19,294 nucleotides of DNA from Tetragenococcus sp041859945 (GCA_041859945.1 JBFLGC010000050.1:1-19294); one strand, 5' to 3'. Counted from the first letter of the stretch, positions 6,405-14,057 are shown. Notes: generated by a model from the sequence alone, not told the origin. Numbers and translations: made by a program.

Positions 6405-7523
6405 TCATTCTTTTATTCCCAAAACTTCTTCCGGGGTTGTATACTTTCTTTTTTGTTTAAGCGCCGTTTCTTTTAAAGTCAGCTCCCCTTTATAAAAACA
6501 TAGTCCATGACGAAAATGCGGGTCCTCGATCAAAGTTTTTTGATAACCTTTTTCAGCTAAAGTAAGAGCATAGGGCAAGGTCGCCTTGGACAATAAATAA
6601 GAAGCTGTTTTGGCATAAGCAGCCGGGATATTGTCGACACAATAATGCAAAATACCTTCTTCATAATAGATTGGATCATCATGTGTCGTACTGTGACAAG
6701 TTTCGATGGCCCCATTTTCATCTGTCGAGACATCGACGATCATAGCATTGGGCTTCATCTTTTTCAACATTTCGCGTGTCACTAAATGATCGGTGCGCTC
6801 TTTCGGCCACATCACGCAATTGATCAAGACATCCGTTTTTTCGATACAAGTTTCGATCGTCGCATCTTCGGAATATAAAAATTCGACATTGGGCGGTAAA
6901 ACCGCACTTGCCTTTTCTAAATGAGCGATGTTACGAGCGATCATCGTCACTTGATTGCCCCAGGCCGCCGCTAATTCACCTGCACCTAACCCTGCCGAAC
7001 CGACACCTAAAATGGTGATATGGGGCGTTGGCATACCTGGTAACTTCGCTAAAAGTAAACCAGACCCATATTTGCTTTGTGAAAATTGACAAGCCGCCAA
7101 AAAGCCGCCACGCCCCGCAATTTTACTCATGGGCCGGAGCAAAGGAAAACCACCGGTATCATCTGTGATATCTTCATAGGCAATGCCAATAACTTTTTGT
7201 TTCAACAAGGCTTCGGTTTCATTGACGTGAGCATTTGAATGTATGTAGGTAAATATGATCTGTCCTTCTCTTAACAACTCATATTCAGGCGGTAAAATTT
7301 CTTTGACTTTATAGATCAGCGCTGCTTTAGCAAACAATTCCGCTTTTTCAACCAAAGTAGCACCTGCGTCTTGATAAGCATCATCCGTAAAATGGCTTTT
7401 TTCACCTGCCAAATATTCTACCAATACCTCATGTCCAGCTGCAACGAACTCTCTCACGCCACTTGGTGTCAACGCCACGCGCGTCTCATTCTGTTTGATT
7501 TCTTTTGGAATTCCAATAATCAT
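6405..7523 (-). CDS. ald: Alanine dehydrogenase-family oxidoreductase
   Basis: Probable NAD-dependent alanine dehydrogenase (L-alanine to pyruvate plus ammonia), 372 residues as in the family. The catalytic and pyruvate-binding residues known from Bacillus-type enzymes are present: Arg15 in QNETRVALTP, Lys74 in YKVKE, His95 in TYIHSNAH and an aspartate (Asp268) in VDVSTDENG. The Rossmann motif GVGSAG is at 173-178. Several usually invariant stretches differ. The segment normally reading VANMPGAVPRTST is here VDNIPAAYAKTAS (296-308). EVAGRM is here KIAGRG (134-139). AIDQGG is here STDENG (266-271). This is therefore a divergent branch and another amino or keto acid substrate is possible. The ATG follows AGGAG with an 11-nt gap. 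A candidate cre site lies upstream at 7574-7587. It is minus-strand, downstream of and separated by a terminator from the aldehyde dehydrogenase gene. Confidence 0.78.
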   Translation of the reverse strand: MIIGIPKEIKQNETRVALTPSGVREFVAAGHEVLVEYLAGEKSHFTDDAYQDAGATLVEKAELFAKAALIYKVKEILPPEYELLREGQIIFTYIHSNAHVNETEALLKQKVIGIAYEDITDDTGGFPLLRPMSKIAGRGGFLAACQFSQSKYGSGLLLAKLPGMPTPHITILGVGSAGLGAGELAAAWGNQVTMIARNIAHLEKASAVLPPNVEFLYSEDATIETCIEKTDVLINCVMWPKERTDHLVTREMLKKMKPNAMIVDVSTDENGAIETCHSTTHDDPIYYEEGILHYCVDNIPAAYAKTASYLLSKATLPYALTLAEKGYQKTLIEDPHFRHGLCFYKGELTLKETALKQKRKYTTPEEVLGIKE

Positions 7524-7573
7524 TTTATACTCATCTCCTATACTAACCCTAAACTAAAGATGAGATTTTTGCA

Positions 7574-7587
7574 AGGAAGCGGTTACT
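7574..7587 (-). promoter_or_regulatory. Candidate CcpA (cre) site upstream of ald
   Basis: Minus-strand AGTAACCGCTTCCT matches the cre consensus TGWAARCGYTWNCW at 12 of 14 positions, with the central CG conserved. It lies about 50 nt upstream of the ald start codon and touches a TTGCAA (7569-7574) that could be a -35 box, though no convincing -10 follows it. Confidence 0.38.
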
Positions 7588-7671
7588 TAAAAGAGGAAGA
7601 ACCTTCATCTAGCTCTATGATTTTATTTTTGTTCTGTTCAAGTCATGATAGGACCTTCCCTGCTAATAGTT

Positions 7672-7698
7672 ATGGCCGAAAACTCCAATTGCGGCCAT
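7672..7698 (-). other. Hairpin and flanking direct repeat in the ald upstream region
   Basis: ATGGCCG (7672-7678) and CGGCCAT (7692-7698) form a 7-bp inverted repeat with a 13-nt loop. It is flanked by related copies GTTCAAGTCATGATAGG (7636-7652) and GTTCAGTCCGTGATAGG (7720-7735). The 293-nt gap between ald and the aldehyde dehydrogenase gene (7524-7816) otherwise holds the cre candidate and the upstream gene's terminator. Function unknown. Confidence 0.3.
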
Positions 7699-7774
7699 TG
7701 CTTTCCAAATGTTTTGGCGGTTCAGTCCGTGATAGGCCATCATTTTTCGATACTTTTGTATGACACACGTAGAA

Positions 7775-7806
7775 AAACACCTTGAGCGTTGTCACTCAAG
7801 GTGTTT
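7775..7806 (-). terminator. Terminator of the aldehyde dehydrogenase gene
   Basis: A perfect 12-bp inverted repeat, AAACACCTTGAG at 7775-7786 and CTCAAGGTGTTT at 7795-7806, with an 8-nt loop. On the minus strand the stem ends in TTTTT. It begins 11 nt past the stop codon of the gene at 7817-9241. Confidence 0.9.
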
Positions 7807-7816
7807 AAGATTACTT

Positions 7817-9241
7817 TTAATCTAATTTTTGTGTGGCCACTAAGCCACCTGCTAGGTTGTCAAGATTGGGTTTCGCCGTTTTGACGATCAATTGTTCATT
7901 GACAAAGGCCATTTGCCCGAGTTTACTCATTTCACGACCGTAACCGGAATTTTTGACGCCACCAAATGGCAACTCTGGTAAGGAAACCATGAAGTTGTTG
8001 ACAAAGACCATCCCAGTTTCGATTTGGGCTGCTACTTCAGCTCCATGATCGGGATCGCCGGCAAATACGGTCCCACCTAGGCCATACATGGAATCATTGG
8101 CCAATTCGATGGCTTCTGCTTCACTATGGACTTTATAGACATGGGCAACCGGTCCAAACATTTCAGTGCGATAGGCGGGATTGTCTTTGGTGATATCAGT
8201 CAAAATCGTTGGCATAAAGAATTGCCCCGGCAAATCGATCGGTTCATTGCCATAGACGACAGTCGCACCATGGGCAATGGCTTCGTCGACTTGCTTTTGC
8301 AAAGTTTCTTTAGCCCCTTTACTGTTCATTGGTGCTAGCGTGGTTGCCGGATCAAGCGGGTCTCCCGGTTTTACCTTACTAAAGGCTACTTTTAATTTTT
8401 CCACAAATTCATCATAAACGGAATCCATTACGATAAACCGTTTGGATGAGGTACAAACTTGCCCCGTGTTATACAAGCGGACACGCCAAGCAAGGTCGGT
8501 GACATCAGCCATATTAGCATCATCCAAAACAAGGAATGGATCAGCGCCACCAAGTTCCATAGTGCTCTTCTTCAAATTTTTACCAGCTGCTTGAGCTACC
8601 GAAGAGCCGCCGCGTTCAGATCCTGTCAACGCTACCCCCTGGATCCGCGGGTCAGCGATGGCTTTTTCTACTTGATCATAAGATAGGAACATGTTCGTCA
8701 AAGATCCTTTAGGGGCACCTGCTTCCAAAATGATGTCGGCCATCATTTGGGCTGACGTCGGTGTATTGGAAGCATGTTTTAAAATCATTGGATTACCGAC
8801 CATAAAGTTCGGGGCAAACACACGCATGATTTGATAATAAGGAAAATTCCACGGTTCGACCATCATCAAAACACCTAAGGCATGATGATATACTTCTGCT
8901 GTGCCAGTGGCGATCGTTTCAATCGTTTCCGTTGCTAATAATTCGTCTGAATGATCAGCGAACCAATCGGCAATGATCGCACAAAGTTCTACTTCACCTT
9001 GGGATTCTGTCAACAACTTGCCCATGTCGATCGTACAAGCCCGTGCCATTTCATCGGCATTTTCCCTAATCTTGGCCGCTACTGCATGTAAAATGTCCGC
9101 CCGTTTATTAATGGGTTGCTTACGGAATTGTTTGTACAAAGAATGTCCTACTGTCAGCGCTTCTTCTAATTCTTGATCCGTCGCATTAGGATATGCTTTG
9201 ACCAATTCATTGTTATACGGATTGATCGTTTGATATGCCAT
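7817..9241 (-). CDS. NAD(P)-dependent succinate-semialdehyde-type aldehyde dehydrogenase
   Basis: A 474-residue aldehyde dehydrogenase superfamily enzyme that oxidises an aldehyde to a carboxylate with NAD or NADP. Catalytic residues are all visible: Asn132 in EPWNFPYYQ, Glu229 in MELGGADPF and the nucleophile Cys263 in NTGQVCTSSKRF. The cofactor-binding KHASNTP and TGSERGG are also present. Overall it resembles the Sad/YneI and GabD-like succinate-semialdehyde dehydrogenases, so the likely substrate is succinate semialdehyde (GABA or related catabolism). No GABA transaminase or transporter is adjacent, so the exact aldehyde is an inference. The ATG at 9241 follows TAGGAGG with 9 nt spacing. 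A good promoter and an adjacent cre site lie at 9291-9334, and the gene ends in its own terminator, so it is probably a single-gene unit under carbon catabolite control. Confidence 0.85.
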   Translation of the reverse strand: MAYQTINPYNNELVKAYPNATDQELEEALTVGHSLYKQFRKQPINKRADILHAVAAKIRENADEMARACTIDMGKLLTESQGEVELCAIIADWFADHSDELLATETIETIATGTAEVYHHALGVLMMVEPWNFPYYQIMRVFAPNFMVGNPMILKHASNTPTSAQMMADIILEAGAPKGSLTNMFLSYDQVEKAIADPRIQGVALTGSERGGSSVAQAAGKNLKKSTMELGGADPFLVLDDANMADVTDLAWRVRLYNTGQVCTSSKRFIVMDSVYDEFVEKLKVAFSKVKPGDPLDPATTLAPMNSKGAKETLQKQVDEAIAHGATVVYGNEPIDLPGQFFMPTILTDITKDNPAYRTEMFGPVAHVYKVHSEAEAIELANDSMYGLGGTVFAGDPDHGAEVAAQIETGMVFVNNFMVSLPELPFGGVKNSGYGREMSKLGQMAFVNEQLIVKTAKPNLDNLAGGLVATQKLD

Positions 9242-9290
9242 TTAAAAAACCTCCTATTTTTTGGTGAAATTTACTTTTACTACACTTCTT

Positions 9291-9319
9291 ATCTTAATAC
9301 GTTCTTTTTGTCCTGTAAA
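9291..9319 (-). promoter_or_regulatory. Promoter of the aldehyde dehydrogenase gene
   Basis: On the minus strand TTTACA (9314-9319), 17-nt spacer, TAAGAT (9291-9296), about 50 nt upstream of the ATG. Confidence 0.6.
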
Positions 9320-9320
9320 G

Positions 9321-9334
9321 ATAAAGCCCTTTCA
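9321..9334 (-). promoter_or_regulatory. Candidate CcpA (cre) site at the aldehyde dehydrogenase promoter
   Basis: Minus-strand TGAAAGGGCTTTAT matches TGWAARCGYTWNCW at 12 of 14 positions, the core C being G. It lies directly upstream of the -35 box. Sites in this position can either activate or repress. Confidence 0.45.
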
Positions 9335-9421
9335 TTTATGAGAAGATTTACTTTTGAACGCAACTAAATGACAACTCCTAAAGTAGTCATATATTTTTAT
9401 GACTCTTTGTTACAATTCGAA

Positions 9422-9463
9422 AAGAATAATAAACAGGCGGTCAACATGATTTTTGTCGGCCGC
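9422..9463 (-). terminator. Terminator of the phn operon
   Basis: On the minus strand GCGGCCGAC (9463-9455) pairs with GTTGACCGC (9445-9437) with one mismatch and one G-T wobble, 9-nt loop. T-rich TGTTTATTATTCTTTT follows. It begins about 9 nt after the stop codon of the phosphoesterase gene. Confidence 0.65.
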
Positions 9464-9471
9464 AAAGATGA

Positions 9472-10665
9472 TTATTTTGAAAAATAGAGGAACTCATCAA
9501 AGATATTATCGATATATTTTACCGCTATACGATAAGTCGGAAATTGCGGACAGTTGCTCAACACTTGATAATCAGCTTTAGGATCGATTTTTTCGGGTAA
9601 TCGTCGCAAAAAAAGGGCATTATTAGGTAATTCATCGCTAACATCAAGTAATTCTTGTCCGGTCAAGTGATATTGATAAACGGTGTAGACGCACGAAAAA
9701 GTTTGTAAAATGTCCTTGATACGATTGCCACTAAATTTGATCACCGCATATTTTTCACTAAAAAAACTTGCCAAATAGTCTTTAAAAAGCGTCAAATCGA
9801 TCTGTGTGTCCAACCATTTTTCATAAGCCGTGAGATCCGGCAGTTGCCAAACTGCCTTTGAATAGCTAGCTGTTGGAAGTAATTCAGCTTGAGTATGCAA
9901 CTGATCGCAAGCATCAAGGGCAAAAGTCAAGCAACCGACAAATTGACCACGATACCCCGGCTGAATAAAGGCACACCCATATGTTTTGCCTTTATTTAAA
10001 CGATGCTGATGACCACAAATCAAACCATCGATCTGATCCGGAAACGTAGCTAAGATCCGATAGGCTTGATCTTCACCAGTATCGTATTGCGTATCAGCGT
10101 GCGTCACCATATCTTTTTCGATGCCGCCATGATAACTGACGACGATGATATCGGCTTGTTGGCGCACGATTGGTAACCATTTTTTTAATGTCTCGATCAC
10201 GTCAATGAATTTAATAGCCCGGATCGCCTCAAAACGGGAGATCTGCGGCATCGCACTGGTGATCAAGCCTATGATCCCGACTTTTTTCCCGAAGCGTTCG
10301 ATGATCGTATAAGGTTTAAAAAGTAATTCGTCAGACAAATTCAGGACATTGGCACACACATAGTCCCCCTGGAAATGTTCGACTTGCTTTAAAAGAAATT
10401 CTGGGCCATGATCAAAATCATGATTACCTGGCACCATGACATCAAAGCCGATCTCATTGGCCAAATCGATCAAAGGAGAATAGGCACAGGCTTGATTAAG
10501 GTAGGTTGCCAGAGGACTACCGATCAGAAAATCACCATTATCGATCAAAATAGGACGATCATAGGCTGCTTTGAGTTGATTTAAAGCAAAAAGGCCAGGA
10601 TCCTCCGTTTTTTTTATAGGTACAAAGCCATGGATGTCTGTTGTCGCAAGAACGGTTACTTGCAT
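9472..10665 (-). CDS. Cytosolic 5'-nucleotidase-like metallophosphoesterase, last gene of the phn operon
   Basis: A 397-residue two-metal phosphoesterase of the 5'-nucleotidase / 2',3'-cyclic phosphodiesterase type (calcineurin-like fold). All metal-binding motifs are there in order: TTDIHG (Asp10, His12), DNGDFLIG (Asp45), GNHDFDHG (Asn81, His82), VSYHGG (His179) and GHQH (His219, His221). There is no signal peptide or membrane anchor, so unlike secreted UshA-type enzymes it acts in the cytosol. The C-terminal half (about 255-397) looks like a shortened 5_nucleotid_C domain containing the LTGQELLDV element; cytosolic relatives are usually longer, near 450 residues. It starts 11 nt after phnE2 behind TAGGAGG, so it is clearly co-transcribed with the importer. 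Context suggests that it dephosphorylates an imported phosphate ester or nucleotide, but the substrate cannot be read from sequence. Confidence 0.85.
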   Translation of the reverse strand: MQVTVLATTDIHGFVPIKKTEDPGLFALNQLKAAYDRPILIDNGDFLIGSPLATYLNQACAYSPLIDLANEIGFDVMVPGNHDFDHGPEFLLKQVEHFQGDYVCANVLNLSDELLFKPYTIIERFGKKVGIIGLITSAMPQISRFEAIRAIKFIDVIETLKKWLPIVRQQADIIVVSYHGGIEKDMVTHADTQYDTGEDQAYRILATFPDQIDGLICGHQHRLNKGKTYGCAFIQPGYRGQFVGCLTFALDACDQLHTQAELLPTASYSKAVWQLPDLTAYEKWLDTQIDLTLFKDYLASFFSEKYAVIKFSGNRIKDILQTFSCVYTVYQYHLTGQELLDVSDELPNNALFLRRLPEKIDPKADYQVLSNCPQFPTYRIAVKYIDNIFDEFLYFSK

Positions 10666-10676
10666 CTTGATCCCTC

Positions 10677-11456
10677 CTACTGCAATTTTTTCCTAAAGAA
10701 GCCCGCAATCGTATCAATCACAAAGACGGCAACAATAATACCTAGTAAAATGATGCCGACACGTTCCCATGAACGTGCTTGAATAGCAAAAATCATGGGG
10801 GCGCCAATCCCGCCAGCTCCTACTAATCCTAGTGTGGCCGCACTACGCACCCCGATTTCAAAATGATTGAGGGCAAAGGAAATGAAAGTCGGTGTCAATT
10901 GTGGCACGCGGGCATACCACAAGGATTGCCAAAAATTCGCCCCAACTGCTTCCATTGATTCCACGGGACCTTCATCCATGGATTCGATTTCTTCCGTGAA
11001 TAATTTTCCTAACATCCCGATTTGATGGGTACCGATTGCTAGCACGCCAGCAAAAGGTCCCGGCCCTACCATTTTGACAAAGATAATAGCGTAGACCAGT
11101 TCTGGAAAAGCCCGCAAGACATTGCAAACAAATTTGAAAATACGTGACACTATTTTATTGGACTTCCATAAATTGCGCGCACTAAGTAAAGCCAAGGGAA
11201 TAGCAATAATAGTACCGATCGTCGTCCCTAAAAAGGCGATGAAAATCGTAAGTAATAATAAACTGACTAAATCTTCGCCACTCCCATTGTACAGATAACT
11301 CCAATCAGGATTGAACAGTCCAGCAAAAACGGAGCGTATCGCAGCCAAAGAAAACTGACTCATATTCGCGTAATCAAGCCCTGCTGCTGAATAAATCAGG
11401 AGTACGACCACGAGGAGGATGCCGATGTTCTTTTTATACTGTCGTTTATTCGTCAT
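10677..11456 (-). CDS. phnE: Phosphonate/phosphate-type ABC importer permease 2
   Basis: Membrane subunit of the PhnCDE-type importer, 259 residues with about six hydrophobic segments. The cytoplasmic EAA loop that docks on the ATPase is seen as MEAVGANFWQSLWYARVPQ, followed by the family-typical ALNHFEIGVRSAATLGLVG and GAGGIGAPM. It is a paralogue of the preceding permease and of almost the same length, so the channel is probably a heterodimer. The ATG at 11456 lies 1 nt after the stop of the first permease; its AGGAG lies within that gene's end, indicating translational coupling. Substrate class (phosphonate, phosphite, phosphate) cannot be fixed from the permease. Confidence 0.9.
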   Translation of the reverse strand: MTNKRQYKKNIGILLVVVLLIYSAAGLDYANMSQFSLAAIRSVFAGLFNPDWSYLYNGSGEDLVSLLLLTIFIAFLGTTIGTIIAIPLALLSARNLWKSNKIVSRIFKFVCNVLRAFPELVYAIIFVKMVGPGPFAGVLAIGTHQIGMLGKLFTEEIESMDEGPVESMEAVGANFWQSLWYARVPQLTPTFISFALNHFEIGVRSAATLGLVGAGGIGAPMIFAIQARSWERVGIILLGIIVAVFVIDTIAGFFRKKLQ

Positions 11457-11457
11457 C

Positions 11458-12237
11458 TTAGATCAACTCCTCTCTGATTTTTCCACTGATCCAATCGATC
11501 GTGATCACAACCACTAAAATAGAAAAAATGATCACCGACACGCGGTCATAGCGTAGCAGGCTCAAGGAAGAATTCAGGATCACACCGATCCCTCCCGCAC
11601 CAACGTAACCTAACACTGTCGAGGCGCGGATGTTGACTTCAAAAGCATACAGCGCATAGCTTATGATTTGATTGGTTACTTGTGGCAAAATCGACCAGAA
11701 AGCTATTTGTCCCTTGGTTGCGCCCACCGATTCAGCGGCTTCGATCGGACCATGGTCGACCGTTTCGATGGCTTCATAGACCAGTTGTGAACTCATACCA
11801 AAAGTAAAGACCGCAATCGTCAAGACCCCGGTGACTTCACCGATCCCGACTATAGCTACAAACAAAGCAGCCAATAATAAATTGGGGATCGTCCGGATGA
11901 CTCCTAGTAAAAAACGGAGCGGCCAAGTAATCCACATATTGCGCGTCACAACGGTCGTGGCCAGAAAGGCAAAAGGTACCGCAAAGACTAACCCCACAAA
12001 AGTACCCACCACTGACATCTTGATCGTTTTTAACATGGGCTCGATGATTTTAGGAAAATAAGCCCAATCTGGCTGTAAGAAGCGTTTTAAAAAAAGGGCC
12101 ATTTGGTCTAAATTATTAAAAACTTCGGCGCCATTAGCGCCCGTTTTTTGGGCACTTACACCTACTAAAACTGCCACTAAAAAGAGCCAGAAAAGTTGCT
12201 TATAGAGATTATGATGAATGGTATCCTTTAATTTCAC
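11458..12237 (-). CDS. phnE: Phosphonate/phosphate-type ABC importer permease 1
   Basis: First of two PhnE-like membrane subunits, 259 residues, about six hydrophobic segments. The EAA loop reads IEAAESVGATKGQIAFWSILPQ, followed by FEVNIRASTVLGYVGAGGIG. The start codon is GTG at 12237-12235, overlapping the phnC stop in GTGA; TGAGGA about 12 nt upstream is the ribosome binding site. The 4-nt overlap and the identical size of the next permease support a co-translated heterodimeric channel working with the ATPase PhnC and the lipoprotein PhnD. Confidence 0.9.
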   Translation of the reverse strand: MKLKDTIHHNLYKQLFWLFLVAVLVGVSAQKTGANGAEVFNNLDQMALFLKRFLQPDWAYFPKIIEPMLKTIKMSVVGTFVGLVFAVPFAFLATTVVTRNMWITWPLRFLLGVIRTIPNLLLAALFVAIVGIGEVTGVLTIAVFTFGMSSQLVYEAIETVDHGPIEAAESVGATKGQIAFWSILPQVTNQIISYALYAFEVNIRASTVLGYVGAGGIGVILNSSLSLLRYDRVSVIIFSILVVVITIDWISGKIREELI

Positions 12238-13001
12238 GCAACATCATCCTCATTTTCTTTCAATATCTCTTGGCCATAAATATTGGTCAGCATCTCATCA
12301 GTTGCTTCACTAGGCTTACCATCAAAAACCACTTCACCAGCTCGCAAGCCAATAATCCGTGTGGCATACTTACGCGCCAGTTCGACCGAATGGAGATTGA
12401 TAATCACCGTACGCTTTAAGTCCTGATTGATTTTCTTCAAGTCATCTAGGATCATCTTGGTCGTGATAGGATCGAGTGAAGCGACAGGTTCATCTGCTAA
12501 AATCAACTTTGCTTCTTGCACTAGCGTTCGAGCAATCGATACGCGTTGTTGTTGGCCACCGCTAAGTTCATCACTGCGCTCTTGCAATTTGTCCGCTAAA
12601 CCGACACGTTTTAAGGCATCATTGACCAATTGATAATCTTCCTTAGAAAAAATGCCAAAAATACTTTTAAAAGTTGAATAATAGCCTAGTCGACCTGAAA
12701 GCACATTCTTTTGGACCGAACTACGTTTGACCAAATTGAATTGTTGAAAGATCATGCCGATATTGCGACGGATCTGCCGTAATTCTTTGCGTCTGGCCTG
12801 AGTGATCGAGACCTCATCGATCAAAATATTGCCCTCAGTGATTTCATTCAGACGATTGATCGAACGTAAAAAAGTGCTTTTCCCAGCGCCACTGAGTCCA
12901 ATGATCGCTACAAATTCACCATCGGCAATTTCAAGATCGATATTCTTTAATCCTTGTATTCCATTTGGAAAAGTTTTACTCACATGTTCAAAACGGATCA
13001 T
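12234..13001 (-). CDS. phnC: PhnC-type ABC importer ATP-binding protein
   Basis: ATPase subunit of the importer, 255 residues. Walker A GLSGAGKST at 35-43 (Lys41), Q-loop Gln86, signature LSGGQQQR at 146-153, Walker B ending in LADEP (Asp170, Glu171) and the H-loop histidine in NLHSVELA are all intact. IRRNIGMIFQQFNLVKRSSV is typical of PhnC. I chose the ATG at 13001 with AAAGGA 8-9 nt upstream. A GTG 36 nt earlier opens the same frame but falls in the hairpin between phnD and phnC and has no ribosome binding site. The gene overlaps the next permease by 4 nt. Confidence 0.93.
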   Translation of the reverse strand: MIRFEHVSKTFPNGIQGLKNIDLEIADGEFVAIIGLSGAGKSTFLRSINRLNEITEGNILIDEVSITQARRKELRQIRRNIGMIFQQFNLVKRSSVQKNVLSGRLGYYSTFKSIFGIFSKEDYQLVNDALKRVGLADKLQERSDELSGGQQQRVSIARTLVQEAKLILADEPVASLDPITTKMILDDLKKINQDLKRTVIINLHSVELARKYATRIIGLRAGEVVFDGKPSEATDEMLTNIYGQEILKENEDDVA

Positions 13002-13028
13002 ATCTGTATTTCCTTTCTTTATCCAAAC

Positions 13029-13057
13029 AAAATTCACCCGCTGAACAGGTGAATTTT
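13029..13057 (-). terminator. Intra-operon hairpin between phnD and phnC
   Basis: A perfect 10-bp inverted repeat, AAAATTCACC at 13029-13038 and GGTGAATTTT at 13048-13057, with a 9-nt loop. On the minus strand the stem runs into TTTTGTTTGG, a weak terminator or 3'-end stabiliser. It probably gives more transcript of the binding lipoprotein phnD than of the downstream ATPase and permeases. Confidence 0.7.
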
Positions 13058-13081
13058 ATCATTTTATGCGTGATCGTCACT

Positions 13082-14005
13082 TTATTCCGTTACTTTTTGG
13101 GTATAAGCTTCGATCGTATCATAATTTTTTTCATCGACTTCTTGATACCCTTTGTGACTCCACATACTCATCGCCGTAGACCCTGCTTCATCTTCAGACA
13201 TATTTAAGAAAACATCTTTGATTTGTGTCACTAATGCTTCATCCATCTCTGGTTGCACCGCGATCGCATCGTTAGGAATATCCCCTTCGGTAAGATATAG
13301 AACTTTCAATTCTTTAAATAGATCTTGGCCCTCAAATTTGGAAGCAAACACATTTCTAGCTCCTTCAAAGACAAAGCAAGCGTCTTGTTGACCATTCAAA
13401 ACAGCGGTCATTTCACTAGGAATATCATTAACAGTCGTTAAAGTCACATCTTTGGTTGGATCGATACCAGCGTCCATCATTTCAGCGATTGGATAGATAT
13501 AACCACTTGCTGAATTGGGACTCAAAGTAGCGATTTTCTTGTCTTTGAGATCCGTCAAAGTATCGATACCACTATCGGCTTTGACCAAAACCTCGCCTTT
13601 GAAACTACTTGATAATTTTCCTTCTTCAGGTAACCCTGTTTCGCGGTTATAAGCCCCTAATTCAGAAGTCAAGATTGCTTTGGCAGCATCTTGGTTGCGT
13701 GCTTGCACATAAGCAGCCGGTGGCATGATCCCGATATCGACTTTACCTGAAGCCATGGCTTCAACGATCGTCGAATAGTCAGTAGCCAAGGTCACATTTA
13801 CCTCACGGCCTAATTTTTCGGTCAAATAATCGGCAAAAGGTTTTGCCTGAGCTTCCATTGAACCATCATTATTTGTTGGCACAAATTGTAATTCAAGTGG
13901 TGCTTCTTTCCCATCACTAGCATCCTCTTTCGAACCACAGGCTGCCAAACCAAAAGTCAGCGCTAAAACAGAGAATAGTAAGGTTAGCTTCCTAAATTTT
14001 TTCAT
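13082..14005 (-). CDS. phnD: PhnD-type phosphate/phosphite/phosphonate-binding lipoprotein
   Basis: Extracytoplasmic solute-binding protein of the importer, 307 residues, anchored as a lipoprotein: basic start MKKFRK, hydrophobic core, and lipobox LAAC with Cys23 as the lipidated residue. The mature part has the PhnD fold signatures QFVPTNNDGSMEAQAKPFADYL, the AxGxxDIGIMPPAAYV segment, the ligand-loop LSPNSASGYIYP and NDIPSEMTAVLNGQQDA. The real start is the ATG at 14005, with GGGGAAG about 7 nt upstream; in-frame ATGs up to 14086 would bury the signal peptide. It is the first gene of the operon, with a promoter at 14058-14086 and a hairpin after it. The family binds phosphonates, phosphite or phosphate, and the ligand here is unknown. 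Confidence 0.92.
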   Translation of the reverse strand: MKKFRKLTLLFSVLALTFGLAACGSKEDASDGKEAPLELQFVPTNNDGSMEAQAKPFADYLTEKLGREVNVTLATDYSTIVEAMASGKVDIGIMPPAAYVQARNQDAAKAILTSELGAYNRETGLPEEGKLSSSFKGEVLVKADSGIDTLTDLKDKKIATLSPNSASGYIYPIAEMMDAGIDPTKDVTLTTVNDIPSEMTAVLNGQQDACFVFEGARNVFASKFEGQDLFKELKVLYLTEGDIPNDAIAVQPEMDEALVTQIKDVFLNMSEDEAGSTAMSMWSHKGYQEVDEKNYDTIEAYTQKVTE

Positions 14006-14032
14006 TTTTGTCTTCCCCATTAGTTTTATTTT

Positions 14033-14050
14033 GTAAAGCTCTCTCTTTAC
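14033..14050 (-). other. Small hairpin at the 5' end of the phn leader
   Basis: GTAAAG (14033-14038), 6-nt spacer, CTTTAC (14045-14050): a perfect 6-6-6 inverted repeat just downstream of the predicted transcription start. It could be a 5' stabilising stem or an operator. Confidence 0.35.
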
Positions 14051-14057
14051 GTCAATC

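Noticed and set aside
7636..7735. tRNA-like or second MITE in the ald upstream gap (GTTCAAGTC motif, repeats and hairpin)
   Set aside because: No acceptor, D or anticodon stems can be built, and there are no bounded inverted-repeat ends with target duplication.
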